A DNA stretch of 64,000 nucleotides, from contig NZ_BMIM01000011.1 in assembly GCF_014642275.1 (NCBI RefSeq), forward strand, positions 40,441 to 104,440, in the 5' to 3' direction. The notes below the pieces were generated by a model, which ran no database searches, was not told where the DNA came from, and worked only from the letters and a program-made list of their open reading frames with translations. Source of the DNA: Flavobacterium lutivivi. GTDB lineage: Bacteria; Bacteroidota; Bacteroidia; Flavobacteriales; Flavobacteriaceae. The position numbers and the translations under genes were made by a program. Positions 37,422 through 45,792 of the stretch are shown in pieces. Position 1 is the first letter of the stretch. Each line of letters opens with the position of its first letter.

Positions 37422-38474
37422 GTGAAACGTAAATATATTCTTCCTTTATTTCTGCTTTTTCAGATAGTGTTTCTGAAAGTGATTGCTTTTTTTTCTGAAC
37501 TTGTAGAACGTTTTTATAGCAATGGATTGTATATTTTTATCTCAAAAGTAAACCGAACTATTTTTGGTTTTTTTAATTTTTCTGTTGGTGATGTTTTGTA
37601 TGGAATACTCATTGTTTATGGAATTTATTGGTTGTATAAAAACTGGAAAATACATTGGAAACAAAAGCTCTTATCTATCATTAGTTTTGCTTCCATTTTT
37701 TATTTTCTGTTTCACTTTTTATGGGCATTAAATTATTATCGTGTTCCACTATTTGAAAAAATGAATATCAAGCGTGAGTATACTGACGAAGAGTTAATTA
37801 CTTTCACCGAAAAGTTGATAACTAGAACCAATGAAATTCAGTTTAAAATAACGAAAAATAAAAATGCTAAAGTTGTTAATCCTTATAGCCAAGAAGAGAT
37901 ATTTGATCAATCGATTTTGGGTTATGATAACTTGGCAAAGCAATATCCTTTTTTTGAATATAAAATCAAAAGTCAGAAAAAATCGTTGTTTAGTTTGCCG
38001 CTAACCTATATGGGCTTTGGCGGTTATTTGAACCCGTTTACAGGTGAAGCACAAGTGAATGACAAATTGCCTATGTATGGTTTTCCTAATGTAATTTGTC
38101 ATGAAATGGCGCATCAAATAGGTTTCGGAAGCGAAAGTGAATGTAATTTCATAGGTTTTTTGGCTTGCGTGAATAACAATGATTTGTATTTCCAATATTC
38201 AGCAATGAGTAATGCGCTTCGCTATTGTTTGAGTAATGTCGGGATGAAAAATGAAAAAGAGTTTGAGCGATTGAAAAACAAAATCAACCTTGGAATAATA
38301 GAGAATTTTAAAGAAAGTGAGTTGTTATGGCAACAATATGACACTTTTATAGACAAAGGTTTTCATGCTTTTTATGACCAATACTTAAAAGCAAACCAAC
38401 AAGAAGAAGGCATTGATAGTTATAGTAAATATGTTGACCTTCTAATTAACTACTACAAAATCAAAGATTTATAA
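37422..38474 (+). CDS. DUF3810 membrane protein with HExxH zinc-peptidase motif
   Basis: A 350-residue protein that starts with GTG. Three membrane helices (about 5-25, 55-72, 83-103) precede a soluble domain. CHEMAHQIGF at 226-235 contains HExxH (H227, E228, H231), and E238 or E240 in GSESECN lies where a gluzincin third ligand would be. This indicates a zinc peptidase, although the family is catalogued only as DUF3810. FGGYLNPFTGEAQVN just before the motif is typical of the family. Substrate is unknown. No operon partners are evident. Confidence 0.82.
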   Translation: MKRKYILPLFLLFQIVFLKVIAFFSELVERFYSNGLYIFISKVNRTIFGFFNFSVGDVLYGILIVYGIYWLYKNWKIHWKQKLLSIISFASIFYFLFHFLWALNYYRVPLFEKMNIKREYTDEELITFTEKLITRTNEIQFKITKNKNAKVVNPYSQEEIFDQSILGYDNLAKQYPFFEYKIKSQKKSLFSLPLTYMGFGGYLNPFTGEAQVNDKLPMYGFPNVICHEMAHQIGFGSESECNFIGFLACVNNNDLYFQYSAMSNALRYCLSNVGMKNEKEFERLKNKINLGIIENFKESELLWQQYDTFIDKGFHAFYDQYLKANQQEEGIDSYSKYVDLLINYYKIKDL

Positions 38475-38532
38475 AACAATATTTGTTTTATTTTTATGTC
38501 TTAATCAAACCTTAAGAATCGTTTTTGTGACT

Positions 38533-38549
38533 TTGGCACACGTATTGGA
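38533..38549 (+). promoter_or_regulatory. Possible sigma-54 promoter
   Basis: TTGGCACA and TTGGA are spaced so that the GG of the -24 box is ten bases from the -12 position, as in sigma-54 promoters (TGGCAC-N5-TTGCA). The -12 GC reads GG here, one important mismatch. The downstream start codon is about 80 bases away. Confidence 0.4.
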
Positions 38550-38629
38550 ATATCCATTTCAACAAAGAAATTTTGTTCGAAGAAGCCGAAAATCGAAAGA
38601 GTAAGCAAAACACAAAAAACGATTTGATT

Positions 38630-39217
38630 ATGAAAAAAATTACACTATTAGTAGCTACAATTTTACTGGCTGGAAATGTAGTGAATGCTACAGAGGTAAT
38701 CAAAAATTCTGTAGAGGAAAGAAGAGGTCATTTTAACTTTGATGAACCTATATCATTTGTGGAAAGAGGAATTGAGTTTTTTGTTTTTCCAAACGGTGAT
38801 TTCGATTTCAATACTCGTCCAGATGATAGCCAAGGCGACTATATGTTTAGAACTGCTGGAAAAAGAAGTACAGCTGCTGTAAGCAGAAGACCAATAAATT
38901 ATGGTGTACTTATTGAGCATGATAGCTTTGGTAGAGTTAGACGAATAGGTAATACATTTATCAACTATGATGCAATGGATAGAGTGAGAAGAATTGGCAG
39001 TGTATATATGACTTACAACCGTTTTGCACTTACACAAATAGGTGGTATGCGAATAGTATATGACCGTAGAGGTGAAATTGTTGATATGATTGGTAGTGTC
39101 AAAGGCTGGAGAAACGATGATTATGCATACCACTACTCACCTACTACTTATTACTATGGTAATTCAAACGGTTACAGCAACGATGATTACTACTACAGAA
39201 AAAATGATGATAAATAA
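38630..39217 (+). CDS. Small exported protein with RVRRIG repeats, unknown function
   Basis: The product is 195 residues from the ATG at 38630, which gives the signal MKKITLLVATILLAGNVVNA; an upstream TTG in the same frame is less plausible. The mature protein carries three imperfect units of about 18 residues (DSFGRVRRIGNTFINY, DAMDRVRRIGSVYMTY, RRGEIVDMIGSVKGW) and a tyrosine/asparagine-rich tail (YYYGNSNGYSNDDYYYRKNDD). The repeats look like a beta-meander of the YD type. Function is unknown. A sigma-54-like element lies upstream and a terminator follows. Confidence 0.75.
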   Translation: MKKITLLVATILLAGNVVNATEVIKNSVEERRGHFNFDEPISFVERGIEFFVFPNGDFDFNTRPDDSQGDYMFRTAGKRSTAAVSRRPINYGVLIEHDSFGRVRRIGNTFINYDAMDRVRRIGSVYMTYNRFALTQIGGMRIVYDRRGEIVDMIGSVKGWRNDDYAYHYSPTTYYYGNSNGYSNDDYYYRKNDDK

Positions 39218-39254
39218 TAGATTGGTTGGTTAATTGTTTTTGGTTGGTTACCTG

Positions 39255-39290
39255 AAACCCTGCAAAGTATAAAACAATGCAGGGTTTTTT
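39255..39290 (+). terminator. Rho-independent terminator
   Basis: AAACCCTGCA (39255-39264) and TGCAGGGTTT (39278-39287) form a perfect 10-bp stem with a T run, about 40 bases after the RVRRIG-repeat gene. Confidence 0.88.
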
Positions 39291-39364
39291 ATTTATGAAA
39301 ATAGTTTATCTTTAGCAAAAGATAGTGTAATTGATATTAAGTTCATAACATTAAAATTCAATAA

Positions 39365-39979
39365 ATGCAAAGAGAGCTTATTCAAAAAAGAGCATTCTCA
39401 AAAAGAGAAGCCAAAATATTGGAAACAAAAGTTGTCTATAAGTCAACATTGTTTGGGAGAGTAACTGAAGTTTCAATTCTATACGAAGATTTAACAAAAA
39501 ATAAAGAGGCTTATCTTTTGAATAGAAAAAACTTTTTCATTCCAGTAATAGCTATTGGTTTTTTGTCTTTTTCAACATTTATATATAGGAATGACAAAGA
39601 ATTTCAAAATGACTTGGGAAGTTACCAATGGATTTTTTGGGGAGTTTTATTTATAATTTCAACTGTTATATACCTACTAAGTATTGAAAAGCTATGGAAA
39701 ATAAAAACTCAATACAATACTTATCTTTTTTTCTTTAAAAGTATTCCAAATAAAAAAACAGTTGATGATTTTATAGAAACTCTTTTTGAAGTTCGTGACA
39801 ATTATCTTAGAGAAACCTATTTTCAAAAACCTAGCAAGAACTTATCTTTCGAATCTCAAAAGAAAAATCTACAAAAGTTACGGCAGAATGAAGTAATTTC
39901 GGGCAATGAATTTAAAAACGCAATGCAGGAGTTAGAGGCAATGTTTAATTATGAACAAAAAAAAATTGGCTTTAATTGA
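39365..39979 (+). CDS. Two-helix membrane protein of unknown function
   Basis: A 204-residue protein with no signal peptide: a cytoplasmic N-terminal part (1-57), two membrane helices (about 58-75 and 88-107), then a soluble helical tail. Its end, NLQKLRQNEVISGNEFKNAMQELEAMF, loosely resembles a SHOCT-type oligomerisation motif. It is the first of a run of small membrane or exported genes with no recognised homologues (39365-42214). Confidence 0.65.
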   Translation: MQRELIQKRAFSKREAKILETKVVYKSTLFGRVTEVSILYEDLTKNKEAYLLNRKNFFIPVIAIGFLSFSTFIYRNDKEFQNDLGSYQWIFWGVLFIISTVIYLLSIEKLWKIKTQYNTYLFFFKSIPNKKTVDDFIETLFEVRDNYLRETYFQKPSKNLSFESQKKNLQKLRQNEVISGNEFKNAMQELEAMFNYEQKKIGFN

Positions 39980-40096
39980 AAGCTCATTATATAGAAGACA
40001 TTTAAATAATGTGTTTTGTTAATCTAAAGTCTTTTTATATTTTTCTTTATCTTTAACTAGAAGATAATGTCTTAAACCAACAAAAAAATATAATTA

Positions 40097-40693
40097 ATGA
40101 AATTTACAAATTTAGAACGATTGCTACCTTTTGGATATTTAATACTCGTTATCCTTGGTATAGTAAAGGAAAGTGTTTTTTATTATTTCATTGGGGTTAA
40201 TATTTTGAAATATTCTAACCTTATGGATGTACTGATTAGCCCTATTTCTGACCTTACTTCTTATCCCATTGTTTTAGGTGCTTTTTCGTTTTACGTATTG
40301 ATGCTTTATTTCTATTTCATATACATTTCGAAAAAAACAGATAAGAAATGGGTACATAAACTACTGAAAACTGAAAACTTATCTGAACCATTAACCGATG
40401 AAGAAATCAAAATAAGACTAGGCAATAAGTTTCTTTCGGTAACTGCATTTGGAATTATGACTTTTTTTCTAGGAATAGGTATTGGCAATGGTAAAAAAGT
40501 TTCGGATGCAATTAATTCTAACCAATTGGTTTACAGACATTCCATTACTTTTAGCTCTAGCGAAACAAAACTTGTTTACTTGATAGGTACCAATAGCGCA
40601 AATATTTTTTATGTAGAAAAAGGAAGTAAAAATGTGAAAATTTCTCCCGTTGGTGCTATAGAAAGTATTGAGTTTTTAAAAGTTAAAAAGTGA
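40097..40693 (+). CDS. Three-helix membrane protein of unknown function
   Basis: A 198-residue protein with hydrophobic segments at about 10-33, 52-78 and 113-130 (VTAFGIMTFFLGIGIGNG), the last followed by a soluble beta-rich domain (about 132-198; LVYRHSITFSSSETKLVYLIGTNSANIFYVEKGSKNVKISPVGAIESIEFLK). No motif is recognised. It starts 118 bp after the previous gene and ends 16 bp before the next, so it may be co-transcribed with the META-like gene. Confidence 0.65.
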   Translation: MKFTNLERLLPFGYLILVILGIVKESVFYYFIGVNILKYSNLMDVLISPISDLTSYPIVLGAFSFYVLMLYFYFIYISKKTDKKWVHKLLKTENLSEPLTDEEIKIRLGNKFLSVTAFGIMTFFLGIGIGNGKKVSDAINSNQLVYRHSITFSSSETKLVYLIGTNSANIFYVEKGSKNVKISPVGAIESIEFLKVKK

Positions 40694-40709
40694 TTTTAAT
40701 ATATAGCTT

Positions 40710-41402
40710 ATGAAAAATATTTTATCCTTAGGTTTAATACTAACTTACCTAGTTAGTTATTCGCAAACTCCTGATCCCAATATTTATCAAACTTGGTACT
40801 TGTATGATATGTTTTCGACAGATGACAATATTCATAATCCTGTTTCGAATGTAACGCCTGCAATTTCGCCACAAATAACTTTTACTGAAAGCATGGAAAT
40901 CAACGGAATTGGAGCATGCAATTCTTTTTTTGGAAATTATAATACGCCGTTTGCTGACGTTATAGGTTTTACTAATTTTTCTGCCACGCTATCTCTTTGC
41001 GAGAATTCTCAGCAAACTTCCTACGAAGGTGGCTTTTTTTGGTTACTTCAAAACGATGTATTACAACAATACACTATTAACGGAGAAGGGAACAATATGG
41101 GATTGGTTATTTCTACTCCATTATTTTTTGTTTACGTTTTTGGAAATACTCCGCTTAACACAACAAATTTTGATTTAAACAAGACCATACTGTATCCAAA
41201 TCCGGTGGAAACTAACTTCTACATAAGTGCGCCAAATGAAACAGTTTCAAAAGTTGAAATTTATAATTCGCTCGGTAAGTTGGTGAAAACGCAAAATGAT
41301 GGCAGTAAAGTTGTTGATATTAGTGATTTGCCTTCTGGAATATATTTTGTCAAATTATTTTCAGAAGATGCCAATGTGATTAAAAAAATAGTTAAAAGAT
41401 AA
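40710..41402 (+). CDS. META/HslJ-like secreted protein with T9SS type A sorting domain
   Basis: A 230-residue protein with a signal peptide (1-18, VSYSQ). The middle region (about 25-150) has the small META/HslJ barrel pattern: TWYLYDMF, ITFTESMEINGIGACNSFFGNY and FSATLSLCENS. The C-terminal type A sorting domain (about 157-230) has LYPNPVETNFYISAP, VEIYNSLGKLV and a final NVIKKIVKR. It is predicted to be exported through type IX secretion. Role unknown. Confidence 0.8.
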   Translation: MKNILSLGLILTYLVSYSQTPDPNIYQTWYLYDMFSTDDNIHNPVSNVTPAISPQITFTESMEINGIGACNSFFGNYNTPFADVIGFTNFSATLSLCENSQQTSYEGGFFWLLQNDVLQQYTINGEGNNMGLVISTPLFFVYVFGNTPLNTTNFDLNKTILYPNPVETNFYISAPNETVSKVEIYNSLGKLVKTQNDGSKVVDISDLPSGIYFVKLFSEDANVIKKIVKR

Positions 41403-41450
41403 AGGGTTGATAATTGACATTATTTAGTTTTTGATATTAATTTTAATGGT

Positions 41451-41828
41451 GTGAACCTCAAAAAAATACTTTTTATAATTCTATTATGTAGCCTTGGCGC
41501 GACACCATATATTCTTTATTACCCTAAAATTAAGGTTGAAGTATATAATAAAACTATATTTAACATTGACTCTTTGAATATTGATAATAATTTTTATTCT
41601 ATCCCAAAAGGAAAATCACTAATAATAAAATGCAGAAGTCTGACTTTGCAAGATGGTCTACTTTTTGGAGAACCAAAGGCAAAAATTGATGGAATGAAAA
41701 AATCAAATTTTAAGCCATTTATCTGTGAAACAGGAATAACTACTGTTAGAACAGGAGACTATGCTTTTGACATCAAATCATTAGTTGAAAAGAATGAATA
41801 TATACTCTTTTGGGAAAAACATAAATAG
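41451..41828 (+). CDS. Small membrane-anchored protein of unknown function
   Basis: A 125-residue protein that appears to start with GTG; the nearby ATG at 41446 runs into a stop at once. A hydrophobic N-terminal segment (about 4-23, ILFIILLCSLGATPYILYY) is followed by a small beta-rich domain (KIKVEVYNKTIFNIDSLNIDN; YSIPKGKSLIIKC; GITTVRTGDYAFDIKSL). No family is recognised. The next, broken gene starts five bases after its stop. Confidence 0.6.
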   Translation: MNLKKILFIILLCSLGATPYILYYPKIKVEVYNKTIFNIDSLNIDNNFYSIPKGKSLIIKCRSLTLQDGLLFGEPKAKIDGMKKSNFKPFICETGITTVRTGDYAFDIKSLVEKNEYILFWEKHK

Positions 41829-41833
41829 TTAGA

Positions 41834-42214
41834 ATGTTAAATCGAATGAATAAAGTCTTTGTAATAGGATTGTTAATGGTTACGTCTAGTTTATTTGGAC
41901 AAACTAGATTATATTGTAATACTAAATAGGTTTGTAAAACAACTTCAAATGATACTAGTGATTGTGTTGTCTATGTTGAAAACTCTATATTTGAAATAGA
42001 TAACAAGAAATCAGTAATAAACTACACATCTGGAAAAATAATAGTGACTTACTACATTGAAACTGAAATTAAGCAAGACAGAGTAGATACGCGAAAATTT
42101 AGCACACATACTAATGCTGGCGAGAAATTGAATATTTCAATTGATGCAAAAGTCATTCAAGTTTCGTCATTAAATTATCCAAATACTATATTCATATATC
42201 GAATATCACTGTAA
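41834..42214 (+). pseudogene. Small exported-protein gene interrupted by an in-frame TAG
   Basis: From the ATG at 41834 a single frame runs to TAA at 42212-42214 (126 codons), broken only by TAG at 41927-41929 (codon 32). Before the stop is a good signal peptide, MNKVFVIGLLMVTSSLFGQ, and TRLYCNTK. After it comes VCKTTSNDTSDCVVYVENSIFEI and a coherent domain rich in strands. The neighbouring codon use is unchanged across the stop. The simplest reading is one nonsense mutation in a recently working gene; a sequencing error or readthrough is possible. No ATG suits a separate downstream gene. Confidence 0.7.
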
Positions 42215-42252
42215 TAAAACCAACAAAAGTTTATTTTATTATCCCTTTAAAA

Positions 42253-42292
42253 CCAAAAAAACCTGTTAGAGTTTAACAGGTTTTTTTGGTTA
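42253..42292. terminator. Bidirectional terminator between convergent genes
   Basis: AACCTGTTA (42260-42268), loop GAGTT and TAACAGGTT (42274-42282) form a perfect 9-bp stem that extends through A/T runs to AACC and GGTT. Seven Ts follow on each strand. It serves the broken gene on the plus strand and the MFS gene on the minus strand. Confidence 0.88.
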
Positions 42293-42305
42293 AGTCGTTT
42301 TAAAA

Positions 42306-43742
42306 TTAATGTCCGCCACTAATTTTTTTATCAAAATTAATTCCTTGATTTTTGAGAATGCTACTCACTTTCCAGCCATAAAATGCTAGATACGCAAAAC
42401 ATAAAACTCCAACTATATAACTGAAGTGTATATTAGTTGCATCAGCTACAAGTCCTTGTACTAAACTTACAATTCCTCCTCCCATAATCATCATGATTAG
42501 GTAACTACTTCCTTGGCTAGTGTGTTTTCCTAATCCACTAACTGCTAGCGTAAATATACAAGGCCAAAGCGTACTACAAAACAATCCTACACTGGTAAAT
42601 GCATAAACACTTACCATTCCAGATGTTGACATTCCTATAAGCAAGGCTAATATTCCCAATGTAGAAAAGATTAGCAACATGCGAGCAGGATTTCCTTTGC
42701 TTGCAATATCTGCTATAATCAATACTAAAATAATTAATGCATACACATAAAAAGGTGTTAAATCGTGTCCCATGAATTTGTTTACTCCTAGAAATACTCC
42801 AAACGCTAAATAAGGCGCAATAAAACGAAGTATTTTTTGCATTGACATATCATCAGTAAAAGCTTCAACAGCTCCAGTCCAACGACCTATCATCAAACTT
42901 GCCCAGTATAACGAAATGAAAGGCGCAACATCTTTTGTCAAAAACCCTAAGCCTTTTTCCATATAGGCAGGCAAATTACTAGCTGTAGAAACTTCTACAC
43001 CTACATAAACAAATATCGCTATCATTCCCAATAATAATTGTGGATAACTCAATGCAGAACTTCTATTGGAAATTGTTGCATTTTCTTCTTCCACAACAGC
43101 TTGAGGTTTATCGGGAAGCGAAGACATCTTCAATAAAATAGCTACAACAATAAATGCTGCACCTAGAACAAGATAAGGAATTTTTACACTTTCTATACTC
43201 ATTTCAGTATCTGCTGATGTTGCAGATCCAAAAATGGCAAAACTTACAATTAGCGGTCCAATTGTTGTTCCTAGATTATTAATTCCTCCTGCGAGTGTCA
43301 ATCGTTGTGAACCTGTTGTAATTGGTCCAAGTGCAATTGCCAAAGGATTGGCTACTGTTTGTTGCAATGAAAATCCAAGCGCAACAATAAATAACCCAGA
43401 AAGCATAAGAGCAAATGAACCCGTATTTGCCGCAGGATAGAATAGCAATGTTCCCAATGCAGAAATAAAAAGTCCTAAGGCTAATGAATTTTTATAACCA
43501 ATGCGGTTAATAATATCTCCTTTGGTTAAATAAGAGATTAAAATATAGATTAATGAGCCCACAGTATAAGCAACATAAAATGCTACTGATACCAACTGGC
43601 TTTGCCATTGCTCTAAATCAAAAGCTTTTTTGAATACGGGAATTAGAATATCATTACTAGCAGCAACAAATCCCCAAAAGAAGAAAACTGTTACCAGAGG
43701 AATGAATTGCGCCCAATTGGTTTTAGTTTGATTTGAATTCAT
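42306..43742 (-). CDS. MFS sugar transporter (FucP/GluP type), PUL 2
   Basis: A 478-residue protein with twelve hydrophobic segments. FFFWGFVAASNDILIPVFKKAF at the N-terminus and FSLQQTVANPLAIALGP near 130 are hallmarks of the fucose/glucose-galactose permease group. A longer cytoplasmic loop near 210-230 separates the halves. It should bring monosaccharide or disaccharide across the inner membrane after PUL 2 hydrolysis. It follows the GH43-like gene by 220 bp that contain two palindromic elements and a TATATTTA -7-like box (43828-43835, minus strand), so it may have its own regulated promoter. Confidence 0.88.
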   Translation of the reverse strand: MNSNQTKTNWAQFIPLVTVFFFWGFVAASNDILIPVFKKAFDLEQWQSQLVSVAFYVAYTVGSLIYILISYLTKGDIINRIGYKNSLALGLFISALGTLLFYPAANTGSFALMLSGLFIVALGFSLQQTVANPLAIALGPITTGSQRLTLAGGINNLGTTIGPLIVSFAIFGSATSADTEMSIESVKIPYLVLGAAFIVVAILLKMSSLPDKPQAVVEEENATISNRSSALSYPQLLLGMIAIFVYVGVEVSTASNLPAYMEKGLGFLTKDVAPFISLYWASLMIGRWTGAVEAFTDDMSMQKILRFIAPYLAFGVFLGVNKFMGHDLTPFYVYALIILVLIIADIASKGNPARMLLIFSTLGILALLIGMSTSGMVSVYAFTSVGLFCSTLWPCIFTLAVSGLGKHTSQGSSYLIMMIMGGGIVSLVQGLVADATNIHFSYIVGVLCFAYLAFYGWKVSSILKNQGINFDKKISGGH

Positions 43743-43857
43743 AAAAAATAGTTTTACGGTGGTTTTTTAAATTGTTAGTTGTCAAGTCAATAAAATTTGA
43801 AGATTAACCTTAACTCCAAATTTTCCCTAAATATACACTCAGAAAAAATAAAGTTAC

Positions 43858-43869
43858 TACAACGTTGTA
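43858..43869. promoter_or_regulatory. 12-bp palindrome upstream of the MFS gene
   Basis: TACAACGTTGTA is a perfect palindrome 116-127 bp upstream of the MFS start and 22 bp upstream of a TATATTTA box, close to where the -33 would be. It is a possible repressor site. Confidence 0.4.
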
Positions 43870-43875
43870 ATTAGT

Positions 43876-43894
43876 TATTAACGAAAACGATTTC
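43876..43894. promoter_or_regulatory. LacI-like operator, copy 1 (MFS transporter)
   Basis: TATTAACGAAAACGATTTC matches 18 of 19 positions of the element at 62078-62096, which sits inside a promoter spacer. The core CGAAAACGATTTC has the CG-centred form of LacI-family operators. Another AAAACGTT half-site lies near 43943. No LacI-family gene is in the window. Confidence 0.5.
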
Positions 43895-43962
43895 TTAAAT
43901 TGATTTTTATTGAAAATTCAAAAAAAACACATCTACAACCCAAAACGTTAAAAATAATTCAA

Positions 43963-45723
43963 CTAATCAACTTTTACGATTTCTGTTCTCTTACTGATAC
44001 CTTTATTATTGAAAGCTTCTATCTGAAAAAAGTAAGCATCTGCTCTATCCATAGCTGTAAAGAAGTAATCATTTTTACCATATACCATAATACTTCCGTA
44101 TAGCTTATCTGCCGATTTTCCAAAATATATAACATAGCCATCTGCATCTTGGTTCTGTTTCCATTTCATCCAAGAACTTCTACGTTCACCAGATTTTTGA
44201 GGTTCTGCTCGCAGAACGACAAAGTTTTCTACGGTTTTTGGTGGATTTCCATTGGCTTTACCAAAAACTCTAAAACCACTAAGAGCAAATTTACCCGATG
44301 GCATTTTGAGATTTATTAATTTAAGAAACCTTGCCTTTACAGGAGAATTGAGTTCTACATAATCATGAGGAACATCTTTGTTATTATTACTTTTATCAAT
44401 CAATAAATTCCATTTTTTTCCGTCAACAGAATATAGAACTTTATATTGATGTGATTTTCCAAGTGTTTTACCCATGTATTCTGCATCTTGATCGGCATAA
44501 TTGATTTGTAGAGCATATACCGATGAGATTTCGCCCAAATCAGTTTCAAACCATTCATTCTTATTTCCAGATTCGGCCGACCAATATGTTCGCATATCCT
44601 CATCTACTGCATAATTTGCTTGATTTCCTCCAAGTGTTGAAGAAACTCGAACAGGTTTGTTATAGTTGAGTAACATCCATCCTGCAAATTGACTTTCAAG
44701 ATGGTTGACATTTTTAGTTGGCAACAAAGTTGGGTAATCGCCATAGGCAGTATTACAATACATCACATCGTCATTATCAAAACCCGAAGGCCAAATACCT
44801 ATACGTCTTTCAAAATTATTTTTTTGTCCCAAGATTATAGTTGAAACATGCCACCAATTTGAATAAACATCCTGATAAGTTGCACCATGACCAGAACCAC
44901 GAGCAAATCCTCCAGGTTTATAAGAAAATGGATTGTGTGATTGATATGTAAATCCGTCAAGTGGATTTGTACTAACATATACACCATCTGCATAACCACT
45001 AAACTCAGTTGCTGGTGCGCCATATTGAAGGTAGTATTTGTCTTTATATTTTGTTACCCATGCGCCTTCCATAAAAGGTTTTAGGAATGTATTATCATTA
45101 TATTCGCCAAAACGTTCCCAACCATGTTCATCAGGATGAAGAGAAATTAGAGGTTTCACAAAACCATCAGATTGTAATGTTTTAGTATTTATTTCGGTAC
45201 CCAAAATAGGGTATTCATTGCTTGAACCCCAATATAGAAACAATTTATCTTTTACATCATCATATAGAAAACCTGGATCCCATGCTCCTACTTTAAAATT
45301 ATCAACAGCTATTTCCCATTCATCTTTAGTAGGGTTTTTACTTTTCCAAATTGGGAAATTTGGTCCATGAGTTGAGCCAATCACATACATTTCGTCTTTC
45401 ATCACAAAAACTGCTGGCGCGCAAAGTTCATCATAAACATTGGCACCTGGTTTTAGGAACTTTCTTGAGATGAAGTTCCAATTATTCATATCATCACTCC
45501 ACCAATATCCCCATTGATTTGTAGAAAATAGAAAATAATTCCCTTTGAAAGTTACTATTACAGGATCGGCTGTAGCTCTATGCTTTCCTTGGGTAACAAA
45601 ATTAGGGATTGGACAATAGCCATAATCTATATTTATCGGATTGCAATAAGTTTTTTGCTGAGCAACAACTTGATTACTAAATACAAAAAGAACAAAAAAA
45701 TAAAATGAAAATTTGCATTTCAT
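43963..45723 (-). CDS. GH43-like glycosidase with discoidin domain (PUL 2)
   Basis: A 586-residue secreted protein with a signal peptide ending NQVVAQQ. A five-bladed propeller (about 45-350) holds GH43-like motifs: ATADPVIVTFKGNYFLFST (first catalytic Asp), GAWDPGFLYDD (second Asp) and MEGAWVTKYKDKYYLQYGA (Glu as acid). A discoidin/F5-8C domain (about 355-490, YAVDEDMRTYWSAE, FLKLINL, GFRVFG) and a short FN3-like end (about 495-586) follow. GH43 enzymes act on alpha-L-arabinofuranosides, beta-xylosides or galactofuranosides; specificity is not clear here. It is 69 bp downstream of GH97 in the PUL 2 operon. Confidence 0.8.
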   Translation of the reverse strand: MKCKFSFYFFVLFVFSNQVVAQQKTYCNPINIDYGYCPIPNFVTQGKHRATADPVIVTFKGNYFLFSTNQWGYWWSDDMNNWNFISRKFLKPGANVYDELCAPAVFVMKDEMYVIGSTHGPNFPIWKSKNPTKDEWEIAVDNFKVGAWDPGFLYDDVKDKLFLYWGSSNEYPILGTEINTKTLQSDGFVKPLISLHPDEHGWERFGEYNDNTFLKPFMEGAWVTKYKDKYYLQYGAPATEFSGYADGVYVSTNPLDGFTYQSHNPFSYKPGGFARGSGHGATYQDVYSNWWHVSTIILGQKNNFERRIGIWPSGFDNDDVMYCNTAYGDYPTLLPTKNVNHLESQFAGWMLLNYNKPVRVSSTLGGNQANYAVDEDMRTYWSAESGNKNEWFETDLGEISSVYALQINYADQDAEYMGKTLGKSHQYKVLYSVDGKKWNLLIDKSNNNKDVPHDYVELNSPVKARFLKLINLKMPSGKFALSGFRVFGKANGNPPKTVENFVVLRAEPQKSGERRSSWMKWKQNQDADGYVIYFGKSADKLYGSIMVYGKNDYFFTAMDRADAYFFQIEAFNNKGISKRTEIVKVD

Positions 45724-45792
45724 AGGCTAAAAGTTTAATTAATCAAACTCACTGAAAATACAGCGAGTTTGATTAAAATAACAAAACATGAA

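Noticed and set aside
41927-41929. TAG in the small exported gene as a recoded (pyrrolysine or other) codon
   Set aside because: No recoding genes are in the window, RF1 is present and TAG is used as a normal stop elsewhere (for example the T9SS gene at 21951-23522). A nonsense mutation is simpler.
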